Shown here piece by piece: positions 46,004 through 55,336 of a DNA stretch of 64,000 nt. This DNA is from Nocardioides okcheonensis (GTDB taxonomy: Bacteria > Actinomycetota > Actinomycetes > Propionibacteriales > Nocardioidaceae). The position numbers were made by a program, and so were the translations under genes. Numbering within the stretch: the stretch's first letter is position 1; each line of letters starts with the position of its first letter. Below the pieces are notes generated by a model. It did not search any database. It had not been told where the DNA came from and saw only the letters and a program-made list of their open reading frames with translations. The stretch spans positions 2,294,001 to 2,358,000 of the forward strand of contig NZ_CP087710.1 in assembly GCF_020991065.1 (NCBI RefSeq), written 5' to 3'.

Positions 46004-47428
46004 ATGCGCACCCTCCGTACGACCGCCCTGTCGGCCCTCGCCGCGGGCGCCGTCGTCGCCTCGACCCTCGTCGGCACCGGCGGCCCCGCCACCGCGGCGC
46101 CGTCCCCCGACCTCAGCGTCACCAACGTGACCGCCCACCTGCAGAAGCTCCAGGACATCGCCACCGCCAACGGCGGCAACCGCGCCACCGGCCGCCCGGG
46201 CTACAAGGCCTCGCTGGACTGGGTGAAGGCGAGGCTCGACGCCGTCGGCTACACCACCCAGGTCCAGACGTTCTCGACCTCGTCGGGCACGTCCTACAAC
46301 CTCGTCGCGGACTGGCCGGGCGGGGACGCCGAGCACGTCGTCATGACCGGCGCCCACCTCGACAGCGTGTCGTCCGGGCCCGGCATCAACGACAACGGCA
46401 CCGGCTCGGCCGCGGTCCTCGAGGCCGCGCTGGCCTGGGCAGCGAGCGGCAACACCCCGCGCAACCACCTCCGCTTCGCGTGGTGGGGCGCCGAGGAGCA
46501 GGGCCTGCTCGGCTCGAACCACTACATGCGCAACCTGCCGACGGCCGACAAGGACCGCATCGACCTCTACATGAACTACGACATGGTCGGCTCGCCCAAC
46601 CCGGGCTACTTCGTCTACGACGACAACCCGGCCGGCAACGGCGCCCGCGACGCGATGACCGCCTACTACACGTCGAAGGGCATCCCCTGGGAGTACATCG
46701 ACGTGCAGGGCCGCTCCGACCACGCGTCCTTCCGCAGCTACGGCATCCCCACCACGGGCATGTACTCCGGTGGCGAGACCATCAAGACCTCCGCGCAGGC
46801 GTCGAAGTGGGGCGGCACGGCGGGCCAGGCGTTCGACCCCTGCTACCACCGCTCCTGCGACACGATGGCCAACGTCAACACCACGGCGCTCGACCGCAAC
46901 CTCGACATGATCGGCCACATGGTGTGGCTCTACGCCGACAAGGACTACGGCACCACGCTGCCGCCGACCGGCGCCAACCTGCTGGGCAACCCGGGCTTCG
47001 AGTCGGGCGCGACCGTCTGGACCGGCACCGCCGGCCCGATCACGAGCAGCACCGGTCGCCCGGCGCGCACCGGCTCGTGGAAGGCGTGGCTGGGCGGCAA
47101 CGGCAGCACCTCGACCGAGACGATCTCCCAGCAGGTCACCGTCCCGGCGGGGGCCACCGCGGCGAGGCTCAGCTACTGGCTGCGCAGCGACACCGCCGAG
47201 AGCGGCACCACGGCGTACGACACGCTCAGGGTGCAGGTCGTCAGCGGCAGCACCACGACGACGCTGCGGACCTTCAGCAACGTCGGCACCAGCACGACGT
47301 ACGCCCAGTTCAGCCACAGCCTCGCGGCCTACGCGGGGAAGACGGTCACGGTGAAGTTCCTCGCGACCGAGGACTCCTCGCTGCAGACCAGCTTCGTCGT
47401 CGACGACACCGCCGTCACGACGAGCTGA
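46004..47428 (+). CDS. Secreted M28-family zinc aminopeptidase
   Basis: A 474-residue exported peptidase. Signal peptide to about residue 32, then a dinuclear zinc catalytic domain: GAHLDSV with His and Asp, GINDNGTGSAAVLE with the bridging Asp, AWWGAEEQGLLGS with the catalytic Glu pair, the DMVGSP Asp, and a final DPCYHRSCDT with the last His. It would remove N-terminal residues from peptides that the neighbouring M4 enzyme releases. It ends in the same 150-residue C-terminal domain (NLLGNPGFESGATVW) as the M4 protein. Confidence 0.93.
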   Translation: MRTLRTTALSALAAGAVVASTLVGTGGPATAAPSPDLSVTNVTAHLQKLQDIATANGGNRATGRPGYKASLDWVKARLDAVGYTTQVQTFSTSSGTSYNLVADWPGGDAEHVVMTGAHLDSVSSGPGINDNGTGSAAVLEAALAWAASGNTPRNHLRFAWWGAEEQGLLGSNHYMRNLPTADKDRIDLYMNYDMVGSPNPGYFVYDDNPAGNGARDAMTAYYTSKGIPWEYIDVQGRSDHASFRSYGIPTTGMYSGGETIKTSAQASKWGGTAGQAFDPCYHRSCDTMANVNTTALDRNLDMIGHMVWLYADKDYGTTLPPTGANLLGNPGFESGATVWTGTAGPITSSTGRPARTGSWKAWLGGNGSTSTETISQQVTVPAGATAARLSYWLRSDTAESGTTAYDTLRVQVVSGSTTTTLRTFSNVGTSTTYAQFSHSLAAYAGKTVTVKFLATEDSSLQTSFVVDDTAVTTS

Positions 47429-47476
47429 GTCGCACCAGACCCTCTCCAGGGGGACCGGGCCGGTCCTGCTCCGGGC

Positions 47477-49408
47477 TCACTCGGCGAGCCACGTCGCCCA
47501 CGAGTCGAAGGAGTAGGGCCGGCCCAGGAAGTCGGCGACCAGGTCGGCGGCGTCCTTGCGCCCGCCCATCGCGAGCACCCGGTCGCGGTAGGCGAGCGCG
47601 ACCTCGGGGGCGAACAGGTCGTCGGGGTCGAAGGCGGAGAACAGGTCCTTCGCGATGACCAGCGACCACATGTAGGTGTAGTAGCCCGAGGAGTACCCGT
47701 CGAGGTGCCCGAAGGAGCAGTGCATGTGCGCGCCCGCGAGCGGCGGGAAGACGGAGTAGCGGCGCTGCAGCTCGTCGCCGTAGGCGGTGAGGTCGTCGCG
47801 CTGCTCGGCATGGAAGAAGTAGGACCGGGCGGCGTAGGACATCTGCTGGGCCGCGTCGGTGCCCTTGCCGAAGTCGTCGGCGCGCCGCATCGCCGCGACC
47901 AGGTCGGCCGGGATGGTGGCGCCGGACGCGTCGCGCGCGAACGTGGCGAGCACGTCGGCGTCCCAGGCCCACTCCTCGAGCATCTGGCTGGGCGCCTCGA
48001 CGAAGTCCCACTCGGTGGCGACCCCGGAGAAGCGCGCCCACGCGCCCTGGCCGCCGAGCACGTGGTGGACGAGGTGGCCGAACTCGTGGAACAGCGTCAC
48101 GACCTCGTCGTGCTCCATCAGGCCGCGGCTGAAGTTGCACACCAGCACGCCCTCCGGGAGCTGGGCGCCGGCGACGCCGGTGACCAGGTCGAACTGCGCG
48201 GCGTGCTTGTACTTGCCCTCGCGCGGGTGCAGGTCGAGGTGGATCCGGCCGATCCGCCGGCCGTCGAGGTGCACGTCGTAGCTCGCGACCTCCTCGTGCC
48301 AGGCGCCCGCGTCGACCGGCGTCACCGGCGTCCACTCGAGGCCGAAGAGCCGGCCCGTGACGTCGAGCAGCCCCTGGCGCACCTGCTCGAAGGGGAAGTA
48401 CGTCCGCACGACCTGGCCGTCGACGTCGTACTGCTCGCGCCGCACCAGCTCGGAGTAGTAGCGGTAGTCGTAGGTCTCGACCTCGTCCGCGGACGGGTCG
48501 TCGACGCGCTTGCGCTGCAGCAGCACGTCCTTCTCGACCGCGGCGCGCTCGGCGGCCAGCGAGCTGATCCGCTCGATGAACTCCGCCACGGCCGCGCCCG
48601 AGCCGACCATCTTCACCTCGGTGTCGAAGTCGGGCCACGAGTCGTGGCCGAGCAGCGCGGCCGTCTCCCGGCGGACCGCGAACAGGTCCTGCAGGACCTG
48701 GTCGTTGGCCGGCCAGCCGACGTTGGTCTGGGCCAGCGCCAGCTCGCGGCGGGCGTCGCCGTCGGCGCCGAAGGTCATGAACGGGACGAGGTCGGGGTAG
48801 TCGGTCGTGATCGTGACCAGGCCGTCGTCGTCGGCCGGGTGGGCCTCGCGGTAGTCGTCGGGCAGGCCCGCCAGCCGCTCGGGGGCCAGCCGGACCGAGC
48901 GGACGTCGTCGCGGATCGTGCGACCGAAGTCCTGCGACAGCAGCACCGCGCGCTCGCTCAGCTCGCGGAGCCGGTCGCGGGTGGCGTCGTCGCGGTCGAC
49001 GCCGGCCCGGCGGAAGTCGCGCAGGCTGTGCTCGAGGACCCGGCGGGCGTCGTCGTCGAGGCCGTCGGCCGGCAGCGTGTCGAGCACCGCGAAGAGGTCG
49101 CGGTCCTGGCCGAGCTCGGTGACGTAGCGCTGCACCTGCTGGCCGAGGTCGTCGGCGCGGTCGCGGACCGCCTGGTCGGGGTGGACCTCCGACCAGAGCG
49201 ACACGGTGCCGGCGTTGGCGATCGCGGTCTCCGCGTCGTTCCAGGCGGCGAGGACCGTGGCGGCGTCGCCGCCGGCCTTGACCCGCTCGACGTGCCGCGC
49301 CGCCTCGGCGAGCGAGCCCTCGCACCGGTCGGCCACCCAGCCGAGCCAGTCACCGGCGACGGGGAGCTCGAGCGGGGCGGGGGCGTCGGCGTGGAGTTCG
49401 GGGGTCAC
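47477..49408 (-). CDS. M3-family oligopeptidase
   Basis: A 643-residue cytoplasmic metallopeptidase of the thimet/oligopeptidase A family that cleaves short peptides. The catalytic motif HEFGHLVHHVL carries H441, E442 and H445, and the third ligand Glu lies in the following helix (GVATEWDFVEAPSQMLEEW). The mostly helical N-terminal half is normal. No signal peptide is present. It converges with the M28 gene. Confidence 0.93.
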   Translation of the reverse strand: MTPELHADAPAPLELPVAGDWLGWVADRCEGSLAEAARHVERVKAGGDAATVLAAWNDAETAIANAGTVSLWSEVHPDQAVRDRADDLGQQVQRYVTELGQDRDLFAVLDTLPADGLDDDARRVLEHSLRDFRRAGVDRDDATRDRLRELSERAVLLSQDFGRTIRDDVRSVRLAPERLAGLPDDYREAHPADDDGLVTITTDYPDLVPFMTFGADGDARRELALAQTNVGWPANDQVLQDLFAVRRETAALLGHDSWPDFDTEVKMVGSGAAVAEFIERISSLAAERAAVEKDVLLQRKRVDDPSADEVETYDYRYYSELVRREQYDVDGQVVRTYFPFEQVRQGLLDVTGRLFGLEWTPVTPVDAGAWHEEVASYDVHLDGRRIGRIHLDLHPREGKYKHAAQFDLVTGVAGAQLPEGVLVCNFSRGLMEHDEVVTLFHEFGHLVHHVLGGQGAWARFSGVATEWDFVEAPSQMLEEWAWDADVLATFARDASGATIPADLVAAMRRADDFGKGTDAAQQMSYAARSYFFHAEQRDDLTAYGDELQRRYSVFPPLAGAHMHCSFGHLDGYSSGYYTYMWSLVIAKDLFSAFDPDDLFAPEVALAYRDRVLAMGGRKDAADLVADFLGRPYSFDSWATWLAE

Positions 49409-49474
49409 GGTCGGCGAGCCTACGACCCGGCACCCACGCCCGGCACCCGACGAAGGTCGGGTCCTGGGGACGGG

Positions 49475-50701
49475 TCAGCGACCGGAGCCCTTGCGCCACG
49501 CGCTGAACGACCGCACCGACGACGGGCGCGGGCGCACCAGCCACGGCCACGGGTGCTGCTCGACCACCTGGAGCCGCCGCTCGCGACGGGCCCAGCCGGG
49601 CACGGGTGTCCACGTGGCGGCCAGCGGCCGGTCGTCGAGCTCGGCGACCACGTCGCCGCGCCGGACCTCGACCGGGCGGGTCGCCGCGAGCTCGCCGAGG
49701 GTCTCGGCGAGGAAGACCAGCCGCTTGCCCGACAGCCGCAGCCGGGCCAGGAGCGGCTCGTCGAACACGAAGACGGCAGGGCGGGCGGGATCGGCGGCGA
49801 GCGCGGGATCGGAGTCGCCGAGCGACTCGGCGGTCAGCCAGACGACCTCGCCGCCGGCGCCCTCGGGCTCGGCCGGACCGGCCGGGACCGGACCGGACCC
49901 GAGGTCGGGTCCGTCGGCGGCCGGGCCCGCGGTCGCGTCGGGCCAGTCCTGGATCGGGCAGCGGTCGGCGAGCGGGCAGGCGCGGCACAGCCCGGGCGCG
50001 CGCTTCTCGACCTGCCAGCGGCTGAAGCCGTAGGGCTTGCCGCTGCCGGTGCCGACCGTCCACTGCCAGCCCAGCCGGTTGGCCGCGCGGGAGCCGTCGA
50101 GCAGGTGGGTGAACATCTCGTCCTCGCCGCGCCACCAGTCGTGCCCGGCGCGCACGGCCCACTGCGAGGCCAGCCACATCCGGGTCTGGTTGACCAGCCA
50201 GCCGTCGTCCTGGAGCGCGCCGACGACGTGGTCGAGGCACGCCATCTCCCGCGGCCACGGCTCGGTCCACGGCTGCGGGGTCCGGGGCTGTGCGCGGCGC
50301 AGGTCGCGGCCGAGGGCGGGCCCGACGCGGGCGTAGAGGTGGCGGGCGTACTCCTGCCAGAGCAGCTCGTCGCGGTACTTGCGGCGGTCGGGCGCCGGGG
50401 CGTCGGCGACGGCGTCCCAGAGGTCGGGCAGCAGCACGAGGCCGTGGCGGACGTAGGGCGACATCCGGGTCGCGCCCTGCCGCGAGCGCGGCAGCACCTG
50501 GCTGCGGGAGCGGGCGTAGCCCCGGACGTCGACCTGCGCCAGCGCGGCGTCGGCCGCCGGCTGCCCGCCGCGCAGCCCACCGGCCCGCACGCCGTCGGGG
50601 CCCTCGAGGGTCAGGTCGCCGAGGTGGCGGGCGACCCAGGCGACGACGTCGTCGGTCGTGGCACCCTCGCCCGGCGCCGGGGGCGGGGGCAGCTGGGGCA
50701 T
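49475..50701 (-). CDS. Photolyase-like protein with swapped domain order
   Basis: A 408-residue protein. The FAD-binding helical domain of DNA photolyases is at the N-terminus (about residues 60-230), with SPYVRHGLVLLPDLWDAV, LLWQEYARHLYARVG, LVNQTRMWLASQWAVRAG and the GEDEMFTHLLDGSRAANRLGWQW segment. A cysteine cluster C239-x2-C242-x5-C248 follows. The C-terminal part (VVWLTAESLGDSDPAL..., PAVFVFDEPLL, RLVFLAETLGEL) is like the alpha/beta domain that normally comes first. It may repair or sense blue light. The domain order is unusual. Confidence 0.78.
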   Translation of the reverse strand: MPQLPPPPAPGEGATTDDVVAWVARHLGDLTLEGPDGVRAGGLRGGQPAADAALAQVDVRGYARSRSQVLPRSRQGATRMSPYVRHGLVLLPDLWDAVADAPAPDRRKYRDELLWQEYARHLYARVGPALGRDLRRAQPRTPQPWTEPWPREMACLDHVVGALQDDGWLVNQTRMWLASQWAVRAGHDWWRGEDEMFTHLLDGSRAANRLGWQWTVGTGSGKPYGFSRWQVEKRAPGLCRACPLADRCPIQDWPDATAGPAADGPDLGSGPVPAGPAEPEGAGGEVVWLTAESLGDSDPALAADPARPAVFVFDEPLLARLRLSGKRLVFLAETLGELAATRPVEVRRGDVVAELDDRPLAATWTPVPGWARRERRLQVVEQHPWPWLVRPRPSSVRSFSAWRKGSGR

Positions 50702-50751
50702 GCGGTGAGACTAGCCACGGGGTGCGACACCGGCCCGCGTAGCGTGTGCGG

Positions 50752-51963
50752 GTGACCACCTCGGGGGACGTCGCGTTCCGCTTCCGCGACATCGCGCTCG
50801 TCGCCTACGGTCCCTCGGTCGTCTCTGCCGTCGGGCACGGCGCGATCATGCCCGTGCTGGCGCTGCGTGCCCGCGACCTCGGCGCCGACGTGAGCACCGC
50901 GGCCGCCGTGGTCGCGCTGCTCGGTGTCGGCCAGCTGCTCGGCAGCCTGCCCGCCGGGGCGCTGGTCGCCCGGATCGGGGAGCGCCGCGCGCTGATGGCG
51001 GCGGGCGTCGTCGACGCCTGCGCGATGGTCTTCGCGGCCCTCACCGGGTCGGTGGTCGGGCTCGCGGCCGGCGTCCTGCTCAGCGGGGTGTGCTGGACGC
51101 TCTTCCTGATCAGCCGGCAGGGATTCATGATCGACGTGGTCCCGGCGTCGCACCGGGCGCGCGGGATGTCGCTGCTGGGCGGGTCCTACCGGGTGGGCGT
51201 GCTCGTCGGGCCGCTGCTCGGCGCCGGTCTGATCGCGCTCACCGACCTGACCAGCGTGTTCTGGCTCGGCGCGGCGATGTCGGTCTGCGCGGCGCTGCTC
51301 GCCGCCACGATGCCGGACCTCGGTGAGGAGAAGCGCGCCGCGGCCCGCGCGTCCGGCCACCTCGGCGTGTGGACCGTGATCCGCGCGCACGGACGCGTCC
51401 TCGCCACGCTCGGCAGCGCCGTCGTGATCCTCGGCATGAGCCGCTCGCTGCGCCAGAGCCTGCTGCCGCTCTGGGCCGACCACGTCGGGCTCTCCGCCTC
51501 CACCACGTCGCTGATCTTCGCGGGCGCCGCCGCGCTCGACGTCGCGTTCATGTGGCCGGGCGGTTGGTTGATGGACACCCGCGGCCGACGGGTGGTCGCG
51601 GTGCCGGTCGTGCTGTCGATGGCGATCGCCTGCCTCGTGCTGCCGCTCGCGACCTCGGCCGCGTCGGTGGCGCTGGTGATGGCCCTCATCGCCTGCGGCA
51701 ACGGGCTGGGGTCCGGCATCGTCATGACCCTCGGGGCGGACGCCGCGCCGAGCGACGGACGTCCGCAGTTCCTGGGCGCGTGGCGGCTCTGCGGCGACAT
51801 CGGCAACAGCGGCGGGCCGCTGCTGGTCAGCGCCGTCGCCGCCGTCGCGCCGCTGGCCACGGCGTGCCTGGTGGTCGGCGGGCTGGCCCTCGTCGGCACG
51901 GGCTGGGTGGCCCACTGGACCGGTCGGGTGGACCGGGAGCGGGCCGCGCTCAGCCGACCGTGA
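50752..51963 (+). CDS. MFS transporter
   Basis: A 403-residue major facilitator protein with about twelve hydrophobic helices. The loop between helices 2 and 3 reads AGALVARIGERRALMAAG (form of the conserved motif), and the matching loop in the second half is GWLMDTRGRRVVAVP. It is probably an exporter. The GTG at 50752 has TAGCGT exactly 6 nt upstream, so it is preferred over a GTG six bases earlier. Its last 14 bases overlap the converging gene. Confidence 0.87.
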   Translation: MTTSGDVAFRFRDIALVAYGPSVVSAVGHGAIMPVLALRARDLGADVSTAAAVVALLGVGQLLGSLPAGALVARIGERRALMAAGVVDACAMVFAALTGSVVGLAAGVLLSGVCWTLFLISRQGFMIDVVPASHRARGMSLLGGSYRVGVLVGPLLGAGLIALTDLTSVFWLGAAMSVCAALLAATMPDLGEEKRAAARASGHLGVWTVIRAHGRVLATLGSAVVILGMSRSLRQSLLPLWADHVGLSASTTSLIFAGAAALDVAFMWPGGWLMDTRGRRVVAVPVVLSMAIACLVLPLATSAASVALVMALIACGNGLGSGIVMTLGADAAPSDGRPQFLGAWRLCGDIGNSGGPLLVSAVAAVAPLATACLVVGGLALVGTGWVAHWTGRVDRERAALSRP

Positions 51964-52480
51964 CGGTGACCTCGTTGGACGCCGCGTCGGTGTCGGTGTC
52001 GATCACCCGGAACCGGTTCGGTCCGGTGCGGCCGGTCAGGAGGTACGTCGAGAAGGTGCCGCCGCTGACCGACACGGTCACCGGGAAGTCCGACCACGCG
52101 CCGTCCTCGAAGCGCTGCACCTGCAAGATCGCGCCCTCGCCGCCCTGATAGGTGCCGGTGAGGTCGATCTGCTGCATCGGGCTCACCGACTGCTGCGGGG
52201 CCGTCAGCGAGATCCCCTGGGCCGGGCTCGGCGTCTCGCTGCCGGTCTCGGTGGGGCTGCCGGTGTCGGCGGGGGACGGGGCGATGCTGCTGGTGTCGGT
52301 GGGGCGCGGGAGGTTGAAGGTCGCGGACGCGCCGCCGCCGCTGCTGGCGCCGGAGTCCTCGCCGATGCCGGTGGCCCTGACCCCCACCAGGACGGCGAGC
52401 CCGCCCAGCAGCCCGATGACCACGGCGACGCCGACCAGGGCGACGAGCCCGGTCAGGACGGGACGGTTCTCGGTGTCCAT
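51950..52480 (-). CDS. Single-helix membrane protein with Ser/Thr-rich linker
   Basis: A 176-residue protein. A short polar N-terminus, one transmembrane helix (about residues 8-34), a Ser/Thr/Pro/Gly-rich linker of about 50 residues, and an outer domain of about 80 residues (TAPQQSVSPMQQIDLTGTYQGGEGAILQVQRFEDGAWSDF) that looks like a beta-sandwich. Unknown family. The last 14 bases overlap the end of the MFS gene on the other strand. Confidence 0.68.
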   Translation of the reverse strand: MDTENRPVLTGLVALVGVAVVIGLLGGLAVLVGVRATGIGEDSGASSGGGASATFNLPRPTDTSSIAPSPADTGSPTETGSETPSPAQGISLTAPQQSVSPMQQIDLTGTYQGGEGAILQVQRFEDGAWSDFPVTVSVSGGTFSTYLLTGRTGPNRFRVIDTDTDAASNEVTVTVG

Positions 52481-52596
52481 GGGGACCTTTCCACCGGAGG
52501 CAGGGATGCCCCGCCATTGTCCAAGACGGGTGGTGGCATGGCCAACCGGCGGCCCACGGGGCGCGCCACGTCAGGGGCAGCCTGCAGGATGGGGAC

Positions 52597-53382
52597 ATGC
52601 AGTCACCGTTGCGACACGGCAAGGCCGCCCTCGGCACGACCCTCGCCGGAGGGGCCCTGGCCGCGCTGTCCCAGGCGCCCGAGCGTGCGTCCCACCTGCT
52701 CCGCCGCCGCTACCCGACCGTGGCCGTGACGGGGATGACGGGCGTCGGCAAGACCCGCCTCGCGGACCGCCTCACCCGGCGGGCGAGCGCGCAGGCCGAC
52801 GGCCCGGACGTCGGCTCGGCCGTGATGGAGCGCCGCACCCGGCGCAACGCCCGGCTGCGCGGCTACCGCTTCCGCGTGGTTCCGGGCGAGAACGCCGCCA
52901 CCCGCCTCGGCGCCCTCGACGAGGTGTTCCACGACGAGCCGGTCGACGGGGTGCTGCACGTCGTGGCGTACGGCCACGCCACCCCGCGCCGGACCGCCGG
53001 GACCACCGGCAGCGCCGACGCCACCCGGGACGAGCAGCTCGCCGCCGAGCTCGAGGACTGGTCGATCACCGCTCACCGGATCGCCAGCATGGCCGTGCGC
53101 CGCGACCGCCCGACCTGGCTGGTCATCGCCGTGACCAAGGCCGACCTGTTCGCCGACGACGTCGACGCCGCCGTGCGCTACTACTCCCCCGGCAGCGGCT
53201 CCCCCTTCGGCGACAGGCTCGACGAGCTGCGAGCCCTCGCGGGCGGCGCCAAGCTGTCGATCGACGTGCTCCCGGTCTGCGCCCAGGGCGCCGGGAAGCG
53301 GTCGGCGATGACCGACAAGGACTGCACCGACCTGCTCGGCCGCCTCGAGCTGCGGATGGCCCAGCTCTGCGGGCACGTGTGA
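52597..53382 (+). CDS. P-loop GTPase
   Basis: A 261-residue G protein. GMTGVGKTRL at about residues 46-55 is the Walker A/G1 loop, a conserved Arg-rich switch region follows, and WLVIAVTKADLF is the G4 motif (T-K-x-D) that binds guanine. A basic tract and weak hydrophobic N-terminus precede it. Function is unknown. CAGGAT lies 6 nt before the ATG. Its stop overlaps the next gene by GTGA. Confidence 0.72.
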   Translation: MQSPLRHGKAALGTTLAGGALAALSQAPERASHLLRRRYPTVAVTGMTGVGKTRLADRLTRRASAQADGPDVGSAVMERRTRRNARLRGYRFRVVPGENAATRLGALDEVFHDEPVDGVLHVVAYGHATPRRTAGTTGSADATRDEQLAAELEDWSITAHRIASMAVRRDRPTWLVIAVTKADLFADDVDAAVRYYSPGSGSPFGDRLDELRALAGGAKLSIDVLPVCAQGAGKRSAMTDKDCTDLLGRLELRMAQLCGHV

Positions 53383-53888
53383 GCGCACGTCCGGGCCGGG
53401 CCGCGCTGCTCGCGGTCGCGGTCGCGTACGTCGTCGGCCTCGTGGTGGCGGCCCTGGTCCTGCCCGACCAGGTGCCGTCGCACTTCGACGCCGCCGGGCG
53501 CGTCGACGACCGGACGTCGCGCACCGCGATGCTCGCCTTCTGGGTGGCGGTGGGCGTCGTGGTGCTCGTCGGGATCCCGGCCGTGACCCGCCTCGCGGTC
53601 TCGGGCGACGGGACGTGGGTCAACATGCCGCAGCGCTCGAAGGACTACTGGTTCGCCCCGGAGCGGCGCCCCGAGCTCCGCTCGCGCTTCGGCGAAGACA
53701 TGGAGGTCTTCGCCGCGCTCACCGGCGGGCTGCTCCTCGCCGCGCTCGCCGTCACGACCTGGGTGGGCGCGACCGGCCGCGACGGCGCACCGTGGTGGAC
53801 GTTCGTGGCCGGCCTGGCCGCGTACCTCCTGCTGACCGCGGGCTGGACGGTCGCCCTGCTGCGGCGCTACCAGCCGCCGCCGGACTGA
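53379..53888 (+). CDS. Membrane protein with a DUF1648-like domain
   Basis: A 169-residue protein with four hydrophobic helices. The segment LVLPDQVPSHFDAAGRVDDRTSR near the N-terminus matches the DUF1648 pattern found in many actinobacterial and firmicute membrane proteins; NMPQRSKDYWF is also typical. No function is known. The GTG start overlaps the stop of the GTPase gene, so the two are coupled. Confidence 0.8.
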   Translation: MSARPGRAALLAVAVAYVVGLVVAALVLPDQVPSHFDAAGRVDDRTSRTAMLAFWVAVGVVVLVGIPAVTRLAVSGDGTWVNMPQRSKDYWFAPERRPELRSRFGEDMEVFAALTGGLLLAALAVTTWVGATGRDGAPWWTFVAGLAAYLLLTAGWTVALLRRYQPPPD

Positions 53889-53993
53889 CAGGGGACGTCC
53901 CGCAACGTCCGGCGGTCCGGACCGCGGGTGCGAGGTCGTTCACAACTTCACCACTCCTGGTTTCGACCCCGTCCACCGGGGCATGAGACCGCC

Positions 53994-54314
53994 ATGAGGC
54001 CGATCGCGATCAACCAGCGGGCGCTGCGGGCCGCCCGGGAGGAGCTCTCCTCCGCGAGGGAGGACCTCCGTGCCGCGCTCGGCGACGTCCAGCACCCCGC
54101 CGACGACTTCCCCCAGCGGGACCTGCTCGTCGAGGGCGTGCGCAGCCTGGTCGAGGACGCCGAGCAGGTCGCCCGGAAGTGCCGGACCCTCGCGGCCGCG
54201 ATCGACGACTCGGTGCTCGACTTCGACGAGCTCGACGTGATGGTCGGCCAGGCGGCGACCTTCGCCGCCCAGCTCGACCAGGTCGGCGGGCACGACGTGG
54301 TGGGACCGCGATGA
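53994..54314 (+). CDS. Small all-helical protein, partner of the downstream WXG-like gene
   Basis: A 106-residue protein predicted to be almost all helix, with an internal heptad pattern (AREELSSAREDLRAALGDVQ and VRSLVEDAEQVARKCRTLAAAI). Size and texture fit small helical-hairpin proteins of the WXG100 class or their chaperones, but the WxG motif is not there. Its stop overlaps the next gene by ATGA. Role not known. Confidence 0.6.
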   Translation: MRPIAINQRALRAAREELSSAREDLRAALGDVQHPADDFPQRDLLVEGVRSLVEDAEQVARKCRTLAAAIDDSVLDFDELDVMVGQAATFAAQLDQVGGHDVVGPR

Positions 54315-55314
54315 CCCGCGTGCAGGCCGACCGGCTCGAGGCGGTCGAGGACGGGCTCGCGTTCGGCGACCCGATCGGCTGCGGCTACCACTGGACCGAG
54401 CCCGACGAGGTCGACGCCTACGGCGACTCCGTGCGACGGCTCGCCTCGAGGGTGGAGCTCGCGGTCGACGCGTTCGAGCGCACGGCCGGGCTGTCGGAGG
54501 AGGTGTTCGCGGGCGAGGCCGCCGACACGCTGCGCCACCGTGCGGGCAAGCGCCACGAGGAGTCCGCGCTGGTGCGCGACAACCTGCGCGGCCTCGGACG
54601 CGCCGTCAACGCCTACTCCGACGCGCTGCGCCGCCACCGCGACGGCCTGGAGCAGCTGCGCACGTACGCGGTCGGGCGGGGCCTCGACGTGCGGGGAGCC
54701 ACGATCTGGCCCCCGGTGGAGACCCTGCCGGGTGACGCCACCCAGAAGCAGGCCGACGCCTGGGAGGCGGACTGGAAGTCCTACCAGGCCTGCTTCGAGG
54801 CGAGGATCGAGCTGCGCGACGCCCGCCGCGCCGGCACCCGAGACCTGGTCCGGGCGCTCGCGGAGTTCGCCGACGTCCACCCCGACGAGGACCGCGCCAC
54901 CCTCGTCGCGGCCAACGCCCAGCAGGTCGAGTTCGGCGAGCTGCGCCGCGCCGCCGCCGAGGAGGCGCTCGAGGCCGTGCAGGCGGGCGACGCGGCGGAG
55001 GCCGCGCGCCACACCGTCGAGGTGCTCAGGCGTCGCGAGCAGGGCGCCCTCGGCACCCTCGAGGAGCTCGTCACCGCCGACCGTCCGCCGGAGGAGGTCA
55101 ACGCGCAGGCCGAGAAGGTCGCCGCGCTGCACCGCGAGCTCGCGCAGGCGCGCGCCGAGGCCAGCGAGGCCGCGGCCACGCTGACCGCGAGCAGGCGGAG
55201 GCCAATCGGGCCGCGCGGTCGCTCGCGGCCGCCGAGGACGGCCGTCCGCGCCTCGTCGCAGAGCCCGCCGTGGGTGAGGTCCGGCCGGGCGACCTGCGCG
55301 ACCGGCTCGGCTGA
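54311..55314 (+). pseudogene. Type VII secretion substrate-like helical protein, frameshifted near its end
   Basis: Residues 1-120 (PDEVDAYGDSVRRLASRVEL, FAGEAADTLRHRAG, LRGLGRAVNAYSDALRRH) look like the N-terminal helical domain of putative type VII-secreted proteins. Then a long coiled coil rich in Glu, Ala and Arg runs to about 290. At 55187-55189 the frame must shift: adding one base restores EQAEANRAARSLAAAEDG and a stop at 55312-55314, giving 334 residues. Without that, the frame runs on into the converging gene. No toxin domain is seen at the end. ATGA overlap with the gene upstream. Confidence 0.7.
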
Positions 55315-55336
55315 GCGAGGCCGGCCCGGGGTCCGG

